Origin: Schistosoma haematobium
Lineage: Eukaryota > Platyhelminthes > Trematoda > Strigeidida > Schistosomatidae
Direction of reading: 5' to 3'
Assembly: GCF_000699445.3 (NCBI RefSeq)
Contig: NC_067200.1
Location: 9,050,450 to 9,114,449, forward strand
DNA: 64,000 bases
The notes beneath the pieces were generated by a model. It did not search any database. It saw only the letters and a list, made by a program, of their open reading frames with translations, and was not told the origin of the DNA. Shown one piece after another: positions 45,182 through 58,700 of the stretch (positions are counted from its first letter, which is position 1; every line of letters starts with the position of its first letter). A program made the position numbers and the translations under genes.

Positions 45182-46120
45182 TTGCCTCTATCTTTATTCC
45201 ATGTGACACTCATCTCACATTACCAATGACTGACTTACGATTGATTTAGCTGTTGGGAAATAAGACAAACTGCTTCTTCACTGTACGGTTAATGTAGATA
45301 CTATCAGGTATCCTTTGGTATCAACCGTAAATGAATTCTTTTGCCACACAACATATACACACAAACGGATGGATATACCACATGACTTAGGAGAGATGAA
45401 AATAGTACTATTTAAATGGTAAATTTCAAAAGTTTACAATATGGTGTATGGTTAAGATGAAAATTGGAACAACAAAAATAGGCGAATAATGTTGTTTTCA
45501 GTAAGATCATTATAAGGCATTACTGTAATATAAATGAATATTTATATATGTATGTGAAAATATTAAATAAATCTAGGTAGCTTATGAGTCAGTGATCCCG
45601 ATGAAATAGATTATGGAACCACACATAATAAGTAAAGATTGATAGCGAGAAAACCGGTGGACTACTTACTATCACTTTGTATTGTTTACCTAATATATAT
45701 GGTTACGTAATTCGCGCTTCATAAGTCAGACGCTTTTGTGCTATGCTTTTTAATGATGCTTTACGCTTAATCCTAGTGAAAGTGGTGAAGTAACGTTTGA
45801 ATTTGCGATCTTCACAAAGATGAACAGATGAGTTAATCAACAGGCGAACTCATTATCCCAAAAGATTATGAAGGGTTTTACAAATTTGCTTACCATTATT
45901 TTTTACATACTGTGGTCATGATAAACTTATGAGTATCGTTTCCATTTCAGTGTATAGAAATCACCAAATAGAGGATTTTATAGTTAACAAAAATTAAGTC
46001 ACGGAAATTCAGTAAAACAACAAAACAATTATGTTGGGCACTTCACTGCTTACATAACGGTTAAGATTACAGAAAAAAACGCGTCTATTTCTGGTAAATG
46101 AAATACAGCATCTGAATTAC
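45182..46120. other. Intergenic stretch between CIAO2B and EIF3L
   Basis: Sequence upstream of CIAO2B. AT-rich, no recognised gene or repeat. The AAGTCACGGAAATTC at 45994 resembles part of the Penelope-type motif at 48428. Confidence 0.45.
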
Positions 46121-46122
46121 AG

Positions 46123-46235
46123 GTCTGAACAAGTTAATGTCATGTCATTTTGGTCAAGGTGATTTATAAGTGATATGTATGTAAATTTGTATGTATGTGT
46201 GTACTGTTTAAGGATGAAAAATTGTGTGACATTTA
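46123..46235 (+). repeat. Inverted copy of Penelope-like element 5' segment (left arm)
   Basis: About 113 bp, reverse-complementary to 48227-48343 with roughly one difference in ten by eye (shared AAGTGATATGTATGTAAATT and GTTTAAGGATGAAAAATTGT). The right arm includes the first codons of the element's Pol. Confidence 0.85.
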
Positions 46236-46318
46236 AAGTGCGAAAGGATAGAGTTTAATTTGTGAGATGACAGTGTGAATTATAAATAAGATCAGACTGA
46301 ATGGCTAGGATAGATAGT

Positions 46319-48291
46319 TTACGTAGGATGTATGGTAAGGCCTTCTTTTGTATTGAGAGAAGTAGGATTAAGCATTATATGGAACGCTTCAGCTACTCTC
46401 CTATCTTTGTAATTGGAAAAGCCTTTTTGCAATATTTTGATATTTTTGAAATCAATTTGGTGGTCTTTGAAAATGGCATGAACTGCTAGTGCCGATTTAT
46501 TTTGAAGTTTATCCAATTGTAAGGGATTGTTAAGAGGCTTCTTTGTGTACCTAATATGTTCCTTGGCTCTAGTCAAGATTTCGCGGGATGACTCTCCAAT
46601 AGAGAAGGCATCAAAATCGATACAACCTAATTTGTAGACGCAGTTCTGTGTGGACATGGAAGGGATTTTTTCTTTCAAGCGAACTAAAGTATTTCAGAGT
46701 GTTTTCGTTGTTTTGTAATATACTTTAATTCTGTGTTGTTTTAAGACTCTTTGAAGCTTTTCTGTTGTGCCATAACGGTATTGCAGAACTGCAGTACCAA
46801 TCCATGGCATTTCATTCGAATTATTATTATAACGCACTAAACCGTCTTGTTTTAATATACTTCTGATAATCTTCATAAGAAAATTATTAAATTTTAAGAT
46901 ACTAATTACATTCTTTCGTTCTTTTTGTTTGTCTTCTTCTGATGTGATCTTGTTAGCTCTCCTAAAATGATTTAAGGCTAGCGAGATCTTAGCACTGAAA
47001 GGATGTGCTGAATGGAAGTCAGTATAGCGACTAGTGTGTAGGCTTTCGGTAGATGGATAGATTTAGAATTCCATTTAGATTTTTTTTCACTAAGCAGTCT
47101 ACGAATGGTAGCTTACCATGTTCATTTTCATTCGTGAATTTGATGTGAGATGAAAGTGTATTTATCTCTTTTGAAAAAGATTTTAGATGAGTCTTTTTTA
47201 TCACAACAAATGTATCATCTACATATCTAAGCCAAATTCGTGGTATAATGTCGTGGGCGAAGATATTTGATTCTATGTGTGTCATAAAAAGGTTGGCTAC
47301 AATCGGGGACACGGGGGATCCCATTGCTACACTGTTAGTTTGTTTATATAACATCCCGTTAAAAGTGAATAGAGTCGGATTTAAGCAGAGTTTTAAAGAT
47401 TTCATGATTAGACTGATGCTCAAAGGACATCTGTCAGAAAGAGTATTGTCGTTCTCTAGTAAGGCACTAATGAATTCTAAGCATTTATCAATGGGAATAC
47501 TGGTGTATAAAGAGACGACATCAAGGCTTACCATGATCTCATTCTTCTTGATAATTTTGATTTAAAGTAATATGTATCTTAAATCATATTATGTAAGTTA
47601 AGCTGTAGTGGTTTTAATATTTTGCTTAGATATTTCGATAACGCATGTGTTGGTAAAGTCTAATATCGGTCTTAGAGGGATATCTGGTTTATGAATTTTT
47701 GATAAACCATAAAACCGTGAAAAATTACATGATTTGGGATGCAGAGCAAACCAAAGCGAGACACCAATGACTGGTTTTAGCTCTTTCAAAAGTTGACTTG
47801 TTTCTGATTTGACTTTACTTTTAATCGTTTGAGAATTTTTTCTGATTGATCTTTTCGTATGGTCCTGTTGAGAGATGTTCAGTAGCTTTATTCATGACTA
47901 CTATTGAGTTGCCTTTGTTGGCTTTTGTGATGATAATCGTTTCGTCTTTTTGAAGCGAATTCAGAGCCTTTAATTCTTCTTTTGAAATGTTTGGTGTAAT
48001 GTGTTTTCGACGTAATAAATGCGACTCTTTTTCCGGTAGTTGTGCGATTCTTGGTTCTATAATTGGAGCAATTTCAACAGTACTAAGTGGTTTTCTATGT
48101 AAATTGAAATTGAATCCTTTCTCCAGTAGAGTGATTTCATGACTGGTTAAGCTTCTGTCCGAGAGATTATGAACAATTCTTCTTAGATCATTCGAATTAG
48201 ATTTTAATGCTGATGTTTTCTCACCATAAATGTCACACAATTTTTCATCCTTAAACAGTGCACACATACATACACACAAATTTACATACAT
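46319..48291 (-). mobile_element. Penelope-like element, RT + GIY-YIG, frames broken
   Basis: A nearly full-length but dead Pol on the minus strand. N-terminal part (47821-48291): LCDIYGEKTSALKS, LLEKGFNFNL, RRKHITPNIS, ITKANKGNSIVVMNK. Then SRFYGLSKIHKPDIPLRPI (47598-47789). RT core (47031-47534): SLDVVSLYTSIPIDKCLEF, SVAMGSPVSPIVANLFM and WLRYVDDTFVV with the YVDD active site. C-terminal GIY-YIG (46319-46678): NCVYKLGCIDFDAFSIGESS and EILTRAKEHIR. Frame changes between these blocks and some stops prevent translation. It may be of the schistosome Cercyon type (name from memory). Inverted repeats flank it, and the right one overlaps its 5' end. It lies between CIAO2B and EIF3L. Confidence 0.9.
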
Positions 48292-48343
48292 ATCACTTAT
48301 GAATCACCTTGACAGGAATGACATGACATCCACTTGTTCAGAC
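48227..48343 (-). repeat. 5' segment of Penelope-like element (right arm of inverted repeat)
   Basis: Reverse complement of 46123-46235. It overlaps the start of the Pol frame. Confidence 0.85.
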
Positions 48344-48427
48344 CCATTTTTGATTGATCACATATTATTCTTATTGTTCCGTTGTACTATTTAAACTTGG
48401 ATTAATTTTAATTTGGTAATTTATTTT

Positions 48428-48461
48428 CTGAAGAAGTGACTTACACTAAGTCACGAAATCT
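48428..48461 (+). ncRNA. Hammerhead-like motif, cleavage site altered
   Basis: CTGAAGAAGTGACTTACACTAAGTCACGAAATCT reads as core CTGAAGA, stem II GTGAC/GTCAC and GAAA, but GAAATCT replaces GAAACGTC, so stem III and the cleavage triplet are gone. Probably an inactive Penelope terminal-repeat relic. Confidence 0.5.
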
Positions 48462-48782
48462 AATTTTTCTACTCATTGGGATATTACAAACTTATTATTT
48501 ATTTATATACTTATATTTGTTCATCTTACTATACTAGACACTTGTTTTTCTTAAAAACTGAGCGAGAGGAGTAATAACCGCATAAAATCACCTCTAATTA
48601 TGTTAGTACAAAATGAAAATACTATGATTTGCATACATACTACTATTAATAAGCAAACAGTCCAGTGAGAATAGTAGAAAAAAAACCAAACACAACAGCT
48701 TTGTCCAAGTGATCAACTTTATTAAACAATAAACGATACAGAGTAGACACTTAACAGAATGTAGCATGAATTCATGATGAAG

Positions 48783-51700
48783 CTAAGATCTGAGTTGAGC
48801 TGCATCATTTGGTTCTTGAACATTTGCTTCATGTATACGTCGTTCCAATGTATCCAATGTCTTGTTCATCTAAAAACAAAAACAACAGAAAACAGAAGGA
48901 TGTAATTTTGGCAATTATCGAATCTGAAGTCAGTTATTCTGATTGCTATTAGAGTTATAAGAATGGATATCAGCTCCTGGTTCCCTATGGCGTGGGATGA
49001 TATATTGTTTCGAGGCACATGGGAAGATAATTGGGTAGGGGGTGATCTTGATGACTTGAGAGTGTGATGGCAGGGCTCAAGGGAGGAATGCACGAGGTGA
49101 GTCAAATACGGCTCTTTTGAAAGTGGTTTTAGATGTTATCATCTTATTTTTAATACATGTCCATCAGAGACGGAAATATGTGATGTGTACGATATTTAGG
49201 TTCGACAATTTCTGACCTCGTCCTTTCGTTATGAGAAGGCAGCACTACTCCAGATGCTGGTTATCCGAACGAAACATTCTGCTACTGTACAGTCAGAAGC
49301 AAAACTTTGACCTCAGGCAATGAGTTTGAAGCTTTTAGGATGTTTTTTATCGAACTTGGATGATATGGTAGGAATTAACACTAAACCAGAGCCACGAACG
49401 GGCTAGGACTGAAAAGTGGTCATAATGACTTGAATTCTATAAACCATAGTCCTGATTCCTAAACTACTTTTAGGCATAAAAATATAAATACTATTTACAT
49501 TCACTTGGTGTTGTTTGCTTGTATCTTCCCATTGTTATTTAGGACTGCAATTGATCAGTCTCTTATTGGCATATGTGCATCCTGCACGGATTGCCTCGAT
49601 ATTTCCTCAAGTCGCAAGTTTTATAAGCAAAGATGGATAGTGGCTAGCAGTGGAATTCACCCCATTGCACAAGAAGGTGGCTATCAGAACTTGATAGCTA
49701 AGTGGATAACGCGATGGCGTTTGAAGCGAACGGTACTGGGTTCGAGTTCCACAGTGAACATTAACTCTGATATGCAGGTATATCCACATCTCAGTGTTGA
49801 TGATGTCCGCATTGGAACTTAAGCTCCAGTATCAACACGTTACCAACGAGCGTTCTCGGTTTCACTGCTAGCCATAATCTATCTATTCTATAAAAAAACT
49901 TGTGGCGAGATGGTTACATCAAGGTAATTCACCTAGTATGCAAATATATCAATTAAAACTAATCAAACTTAATCCCGAACAATGAAAGTGGGATGGTTTA
50001 AAACTTGCTAACAGAAAATAGGACGATTACAAAAAAAGACAAAAATATCTAAAATAATCTCACCTGTTGTAATTGTTCAATATGAAGAATGAAATATTCT
50101 GAAAATCTTCTATCAACAGTTGTATCAGCGACATAAATTGTATCATTATCAACATAAAAATCCAAATGTGGATGCATTTGCTGAGAACTGTTCAAATCAG
50201 AATTGATCGATGTACCAAAACCGTTACCATCTTTTGCAGCGTCAATAGCTTGACTCATAGTTTGTTTTAACCGATACTTGTAAGCCATTAATTCCATATG
50301 TAAAGATGGTTCAGACTATTGTTTGAATAGAAACGTTGAGCAGTAAAAAAATAATAACAATGATACGAATGAAGCATAAATGTAGAAAACACAATGAAAT
50401 GAACTGTGTACAAAAAGATATGAAGTAGTAAGTCAGTTTATGACATTAGTCCCGTGGTATCCAGGAAATTTGAATATGATTGGCATTCGTTAGTTGATCA
50501 TGGCTTCCTGGGGCGATCAAACCAAGATATGCTAATCTATGAAGTCAGTGACTGTTGGACTGACTAGTGTAGGTAGGTTCAGACTTTCTGGTTAAAGTCC
50601 GAATGATTATCATAACTAATAGTTATAGACTTTTAGGTACACAACTCAAAACAGTTTGCAATAGCTCTAGTGCACTTATTCAGTGTCTTTCCTTATATTA
50701 TAAGGTTTTAAGTCATCTCAACCACTGAACAAATTCATATTTTCTTCTCAAATCATAGCTTTTGTGCCTAATCTCTTATACTATTAATCATAGTTACCCC
50801 TTATGCTACTGCCTTATTTCTCTGCTGATATGTGACAACTTGAAACAACGCACATATGATTGACTAACTTCCTGGTTGAGGTTCTACAGATGATGTATCT
50901 AAGAGGCTTGAGATGTTATCAAACATAACTTAAGGCAGAAACCAGTACTGATCTTGACGTAGTTTTCTGTCACATTCTTCATAAAAGTGAGAAGGATCCT
51001 CTTAAACGAGTTTTTTTGGTTATATTTCTCACAAAAATACATCTTAAATTATATGCTATATTTTTATTTACTTATTCCTGATAGTAGATTGTACTTTTTG
51101 TCTCACTATCTTCTATATATTCACAATATTGCGGCTTAATTTGTGTGGCGTATACCTTTTTTGGTTCACAACTGTACCAGAATGTTTGTGTAAAACACAA
51201 CAAAGCACTTAAATACACAAATAAAAAGAAGAATAGGCATAAATTGTGATCATAATAGTTTGAAATGAATAGATTGGTCAAAAACATTTCGTCTTGAATA
51301 TCAAAAAATGTAATAATTCATACTGCTAATAAATAATACCACGTAAATAACCATTTGAATATACTTGATTTTAGTGGCTATTTAAAGTGAAAGGTACTAG
51401 GGGTTCGAGTTCCAATGTGAACATCAACACTGACATGCATGTACATTTAGCTGACAAATAGTTCAAAATAGGATGAAATGTATGTTCTGAATTTTATTAT
51501 TAGCTATGATTAACCAATTCTATAGAGTTTTGTAGACAATATTAAATGTGACGTAATTACAATATGATCAACTTTAAGTGGTAATTATTAACTAGAATTT
51601 GACAACAATTCAGTTCAATGGATTGTTCGATTTCGGTAAATGTCTCTTAACAAAATCGTTTAAAATTATTTACCAAGTACAAATTCATGTTACCTAGCTT

Positions 51701-53788
51701 TGAACTAATGATACTACCAGGTTGTAAAAACCAACATAGAGATTCAAACTTGCAGCCATGTAGCTGAATGTTGAATACAACAACTATGCCTTTGAGACAT
51801 AACGAAAATAGCAAACTCAAAGTAAAAAAGACCATTCCTATAATAGGGGTAGTATGAACTGAAAATGAGTCATTAAGGCGTTTCTTGTTCATCAGAGCTA
51901 TTATTTATTGGTAAAAGTAGAAAAGCAAACAAAAATTCAAGAATCTATAGCAGTAACAAAAAAGATTTCGACAGAATCTATGTTCAAGACTATAGTAATT
52001 ATCAGAACATTTAAAAAGATTTTTAAATGTTGTGCAATTTGTTGATAATCTACTTTAGTTTCTTTCGATATATTGATCATCACATAACAGTTAGAAAGTA
52101 ACATGCATAACTGATAATTGTCTGAGTAGATATGCTAATTTCGACTAATTTTTGGCCTATTTTGACTAAAGATTTGCTGAGACTCTGTTTACGACAGTAT
52201 AGGGGTCTAATGAGAAGTATCATCTGTAAGCACACGGAATCCTACAACTGACAGCGGATAAGTTTCACAATCTGAAAATTATACATAAAAGACTCACTAC
52301 ACTCATGAAATTAGCCAATTTCGATGCAGAGATATTTGTATAAAGCTTAAGATATGAACGAAGACGTAATAGTTCAATTTGTTGAATAATTTCTGTTTTG
52401 AATAAATCAGTTTGTTGACGTTGTGGTTCCAAAGGAGTGATTGAATCACTTATTGGTAAAGCTTTGGCGTAATACGGAGTTTCTGGTGAGATAAATTTTG
52501 GGCAGCCAAGATCAAATGAACTAGCGAATTCGGCTTCATCTCTACAAAATAACAACAGTAATTAATACGAAAGCTAGGCGGTGGAAGCCAGGATGCGCGT
52601 TATATACTGTTTAGAACATTTCAGTTGTATGTAACTGCATTCAAGTGTTGATGCCTAAACCGAGACTTGAACCAAGAACTATTCGCTTCAAACAGCAACA
52701 CGTTACCCACTAAACTAATGAGTTCAGAAGGCTATGAACAGTAGTAATTAAAAATACCATTAGAATGTAGCGATATTATAATGGAATTATTTATAAGGAA
52801 CGATATGATATCATGACTTCGGCAATATACAGTGTGCTATTCGGTTATACTTTGGAATTGACATAAATCAGAATGGGGATTTGTGGAGATTGCAATAATT
52901 TTAATGGTTGAATTGGTGAGTCGATCTAAACTAGACCACCATTGAAAACCTGGAAGTACTGGACGGCCGTCCTGTCCTAGTATGGCACTTCTTAGTAGTG
53001 CACATCCACGATCCTGCACGTGGGGCTCAAACCCAGGACCGTCGGTCTTGCGCGCGAACGCTTGATCTCCAGACCACTGAGCCGGCATCCAACGGTGTTA
53101 ATGTCTAACTTCAATCGATCCATAATCCTGCACGATCCTTTATCCGTAGTCTGAAGTGGATAACTGTTTCCACCCGACACGGATTGAACTCCAGTAAATT
53201 AGAGACATCAAAATAGTGAACTGCAACGATTGAAACATTTGCTGTTAGTACCAAACAGTAGAATAACAGATGGGAATTTCAACGCAATTTAAAACTTAAT
53301 AATTAGGTGAATCTAAATTTTAGCGTAAAATCTACAAACTAAGAATTAAACCTAACATACATCGCTTTAACAACAGGAAAGTACTAATCTTCACAAATAA
53401 CATTTCACTCTGCACAATTTAGTTGTAACACAAAAATTTTTCTTGATTTTTGAACACACTACTTCTATATCCCGTACAATGAAGCGGTAGCTTAGTAATT
53501 AAGGCGTTCGACCTCTAGCCTCGAACCCCGCTTTACCTAATTTGGTTTGAGCAACCAGATAGTATTATTAGACTTATTCTCAAGTACCTAGTGAATGAGT
53601 TAATATATATCTTACAGCCACGAGATAAACGAAGGCAACGATAGACTACGTACTAAAATATTAATTGGAGATAACTATGTAGTTGAAAATGGTATTGTCG
53701 GCGATGTTATCTACTGCATTTCAAATCCAGTCATCCAAAATTGACATAAAACCACAACATATGTAAATCAGTTCGAGTTGATATTACA

Positions 53789-53843
<55 letters not shown>

Positions 53844-55002
53844 GTTACTATCACATTAGTATGAGATTATTAAGATGAATATCAAAGTAGTTGGTAAAAT
53901 AACAGTGATGCTATTGATGGCAAAGAAGATTAAGCATGGGAATATGATTCGAGAAAGATTACATTAACAATAAGAGGTATTTGGATATTTTAAGACTTAT
54001 GATCTAAGGGAAGACAAAGAGGGAATGAATCTGCACTATTGTAACCGATTCTGAAACTTGTCATTCAACATCTCCAATCAATTGATTACGATAACCACAT
54101 AGACCTCAACCAGATACTCTGAATCTACTAACATGACTCAGTTTATTTTTTGGGTATTTGTAACGCTAAACTGGGGGAGTTCAACCTTAAAATAATGTCT
54201 ACTGTAAATAAGACGGGATAGTTACTAAATACATTGCATTACTGCAGTACAATGCCACATAAAATAGATATAGAACATAATATTTTAAAGACATTAATTT
54301 AAAACTTGTCAAACATTTCATCTTCAAAAATTATTAAAAGTAACTACATTATTCATTTGATAATTTTAGAAGCATGGAAAAATGTGTCGCTAAGACACCG
54401 TTAACAATAAGGATAATTTTTGAATAATAGATCTACCGGTAAATTAGAAACATAATTAGTCAAGTAGATAATCACAAAGTATATGTGAATTACCATAGTT
54501 GACGTTGTATCGTGACTACAGGTACTAAGTTGATCGTACTACTGATTCGCTCCCATTAATCTATCGGCCATGAGGTAAGCATTTCTCACTGCCAATAAGC
54601 TGTGCAATTATTTTTGCGAAAGTGAGATGATGAAAATTGAATATCCGGTGAGTAACCTGAGTTGATAGATACGGAGAGCACTTACAGGAATTTGAAAACA
54701 CTGACTCCAAACAAATAGAGTAAATAGGTCTCAGGAATAGAGTATGAACTTGATTAGATCATCGGATACCATGGGAAAACATATCCTGACGTCACTCAAC
54801 TGCCTTGTGGATTTGATCTGTAGGTCAAAGGTCTGAAGAATCGCTCCCTAAAAAGTTATCCACTTTGATTTGAACCCATGGGCAATATCCCAGCCAAAAT
54901 ACAAATGTTATGATTACTGGTAAGTGTGATATTATAAAAACCGCGCAATAGGACAATGGTCAGTTTGCAAAATTTAGCTAAGCTAATGCGATATAAGTCG
55001 AA

Positions 55003-55038
<36 letters not shown>

Positions 55039-55743
55039 TACTCAAATACACAAATATACTTACATCTGTTGCAATCGATTAAGCGTCTCCGTGAATTTCT
55101 CTCGTTTATCCAAATCAATATTGTAATCAACCGAAGTGGGAATCATAGTTACACAGATAGCTAACAAAGACATCATTTGATCCGCCTGTTTATTAACATA
55201 TTCTTTTAGATCAGCACGTTGAGATATAAGACCTATTGCACGTGATTTATATGACAATGTGGCTAATAATGTAGATACAGCATTATGATACGAGCGCATC
55301 ATCATATAAGAAAATCCAACATAATAACCAGTTGTAATATGACAAGTAGGTACTTCATGATACATTTCCTAACAATATGATAATGGATACACATATTTAC
55401 AGTAAGTGAGATGAGCAAAACGCAAACAAGCAAGCATGTTGGTATTAGGTAAGTAAAGAAAACATACATAATTTCATACATGTAACGTAAGCTATCAACT
55501 CGACCCGGAGCACCTGTCTAGAATTACTGTTGGTATCAGGAGCCGGGAATTGGAAGTAAACATTATAGCCGTGAAAGACACTCGTCGACAGACAGAAAGG
55601 AGAGTCTAGGACAGAGTTGCTTGGAGATCCCTGATCGGAAGCATGTTCCAAGAGGGATAACAGGTTTAAGTAAGGTGGGTAATTCCAGATTCCAAGTAAT
55701 ATATCTTTGAGTGGTCTATAATAAATAACAAGCAATAACCAAG

Positions 55744-55789
<46 letters not shown>

Positions 55790-58700
55790 GGAAATGTATG
55801 GACTAAAGGGTTTAGTGACTTGCTTCAAACTTTTGTTAAATTCTAGTCTTCCCTGCAAACTAAATCAATGTTACATCTATGGTGTACAAATAAATGTGCA
55901 GTCGATTCAAATGAAACAATGGTAAACTTGAGCAAAGGTTGATATCATCAAATTCGTGTGATACTTTTGATTTGAGAGCTACTTAACACTAACCGAGGGC
56001 AGGGTTCAAATATGCGATCTGATGATATAAAGCTAAATGCCTTGGCCATTAAACGTAACTGCAAATAAAGAATTATTACATCGAACAAGTGAGTTTAGTG
56101 ATGTCAAAATAATTGACGACAAGAGTTTGAATAAGCACAAATAACTATTAGAAGCCGCAAAATTTGAGTTAATAGATGATAAAAATTGACAAAGTGATAG
56201 AGATCAAAAGTGTTGGTTGATATACAGATAAGTAAGTAGATAATTTTAGTCAAATATCCAAATCACCAAGTACAGTCAACCGGAAGAAATATTCTTAAGG
56301 ATTAACTGACAAACAATTGTATCTGATGGAGTAGAAAGTTGTAAGATTTGGAAGGATGTGAAAAAGGGTGGAACGATGAGGACTATCCAACGATAGATTA
56401 TATTTTTTATCGTATGTTTACCAGATATTTAGGCTACAGTAATATTTTTATACTGAAATAATTATAAGTAAAGTCACATATCGTTAATTGATCATAGTTT
56501 ACAGTTAATTAATAATATACCTATCACTCAGTTTTCTACTACAAATGACTTATTCAGGTAAATATTGTAATTTATTACTTACGATGCATTGTGGTCCTGT
56601 AATTGATGTAACTAATCATGAGTTTTTGAGTCACACAGTAATACAATGAGTAGAAAAAAGATAAATTTTGAGAATAATTCGGCTGGCTATTTTCGTGTTC
56701 TCACTTGCAATTTAGGATAAAAACTAGAGCTGTGTGGACCAATGGGAACCGAGATATGCAGTCGTTATTGGCGGTGATATTGATTTTATAGGGGTAAAGT
56801 GGTGGTTGGGAATATTAAGAGTAAGGCAGATATTCTTATTAATGGACTCAAATCAGTAATTCTATTGATGGGTGCGGATACAGAAGTTGGAATTTATGAC
56901 AATAGTAATTGAGAAAAAAGAACTTACAAGACGATTGAATTTAATATTTTCCAAAACTTTAATAGCTGTATAATAATCACCTAGTAAACAATGTAATCGA
57001 CAAAGTCCAATAAGACTGAAGAACCCGAGCATTTTGTAGAGTACGCAACGACCAAAATCATCTGCAATGTCATCCGGGTCGCCTTAAATTTAAAACAAAT
57101 AACAAAAACAGTGTGCAGAAATGATATGTGTTGCTCGGACGCTTGACATTAACTTCTTACAATTGAGCCTCAAATAGTAGAAGAAATGCGTGAAGAATGG
57201 AAGCTTTACTTTAAGGTTTACCTATGTAAAGAAAATGAGCATCTTTATAGGTTTACAGGTTGCCTTTACCTCTTATAAGCTTGAAGAAACGCCCTGAATT
57301 TTATGGTAAAATAGGCAGTTTTTCAATCAAATTGCAACACACAATCCCTAGTTTTTCTAGATATTTTTTATTTGATACTGATTGGGTGAGATGATTTGCC
57401 CCCAAATGCCCTGGTACGGCCGAGAGTGGGGAGAGTCCGCTCTCCCTCTCGAAATACTCTCACACGGCCACGCGTATACAGCCTCTGCCAGGGAAGTCCT
57501 ACTCACTGCCTTCTCGTGGCGGGGGTGTTATTTACAAAAATGAGAGGACGAAAAGCGAATGTCCGGCGCTTTAACCGGATCCCAAACTGATGGTGCACAT
57601 GGGCTCCAGTATCCTGCGGGAACAAATGGCGTATGAACCAATCTTTGGTCACCGGCTACCATGGGACTGCATCTCCTTACGATGCTCCACTGCCTTGTGG
57701 GTCAGACCTTCAGGTCAAAGGCTCGGGGAGTGGCCCCCTATGAAAACCACCTGCTTCGGTTTGGGCACCCGGGCAGTATCACAGCCCTCACACATATGGA
57801 ATAAGATTTGTGTGGCGCACGTGTATTTGGTGCCTTCTTGTACCAATATCTATGTGTTATAATAATAAATAATAATAAAATAAAATCGAGAAACTCTTGG
57901 GGGCTCTCAACAAGAACGTCATACTTGGCGCAATAGTTTTTCATAGGGTTATAGTACATTTTACGGTTAAGCATCAATGACGTAAGTTGTTTACATGTTA
58001 TAACGTAGGAATATTATATAATGATAAGTAATAAAAACTCTATTTTAAACAGAAAGTAGCTAGATAAAATACTGAAAGACAAGACTTTAAAATATAAATA
58101 TGGCTGAAAAAGATAGAACTAGTTGCATTCTAGATTGACTAATAACTACTAACCAACCCACAGAATTAAGATTTAACTATCAATCAAACTTGACTTCTTG
58201 TGCATCATATCTATTCAAATGTCAGAGAAAGGGATTTACAGAGTGACTGGATTGTATTCGACAAATACTTTTCCGCTTCTCAATATTGTATCTTGGTGAA
58301 GTCTAAACAATTTAGGCTACTAACATATTTTAGCTTCTGATTACGTAGTACATTTAATGGGATTTAACCACCCATTGATATTTCGCTTAGTTTCAAGAGC
58401 CTGTTCACTGCAAATAAATACTCGCTTTCAGCAGCGAAATTATGATGATGAAGTCCCTTAGGAATCACAAGAAAAACCCTAAACAATACGAAGTCCACAT
58501 AAGTTTTACGAAAAAATAAGCGTTTCTGTCTGGTAGAAACGTACAGAAAAATGTAACTAACCTTGCTGAGCATAATAGCTTAGTAGCTCATTGATGTTTG
58601 ACTTGGCAACTAAAGAGTATAGAACATTCAAAACGCTATGTATGCTCCATATTTTTGGATTCTTTAAAAGTTGAGCTTCATCTTCAGGCTTGAGTTTTAA

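Noticed and set aside
55445..55858. 137-codon minus-strand frame with a Tyr-Ile run
   Set aside because: The run is the translated (TA)n microsatellite; no domain or splice support.
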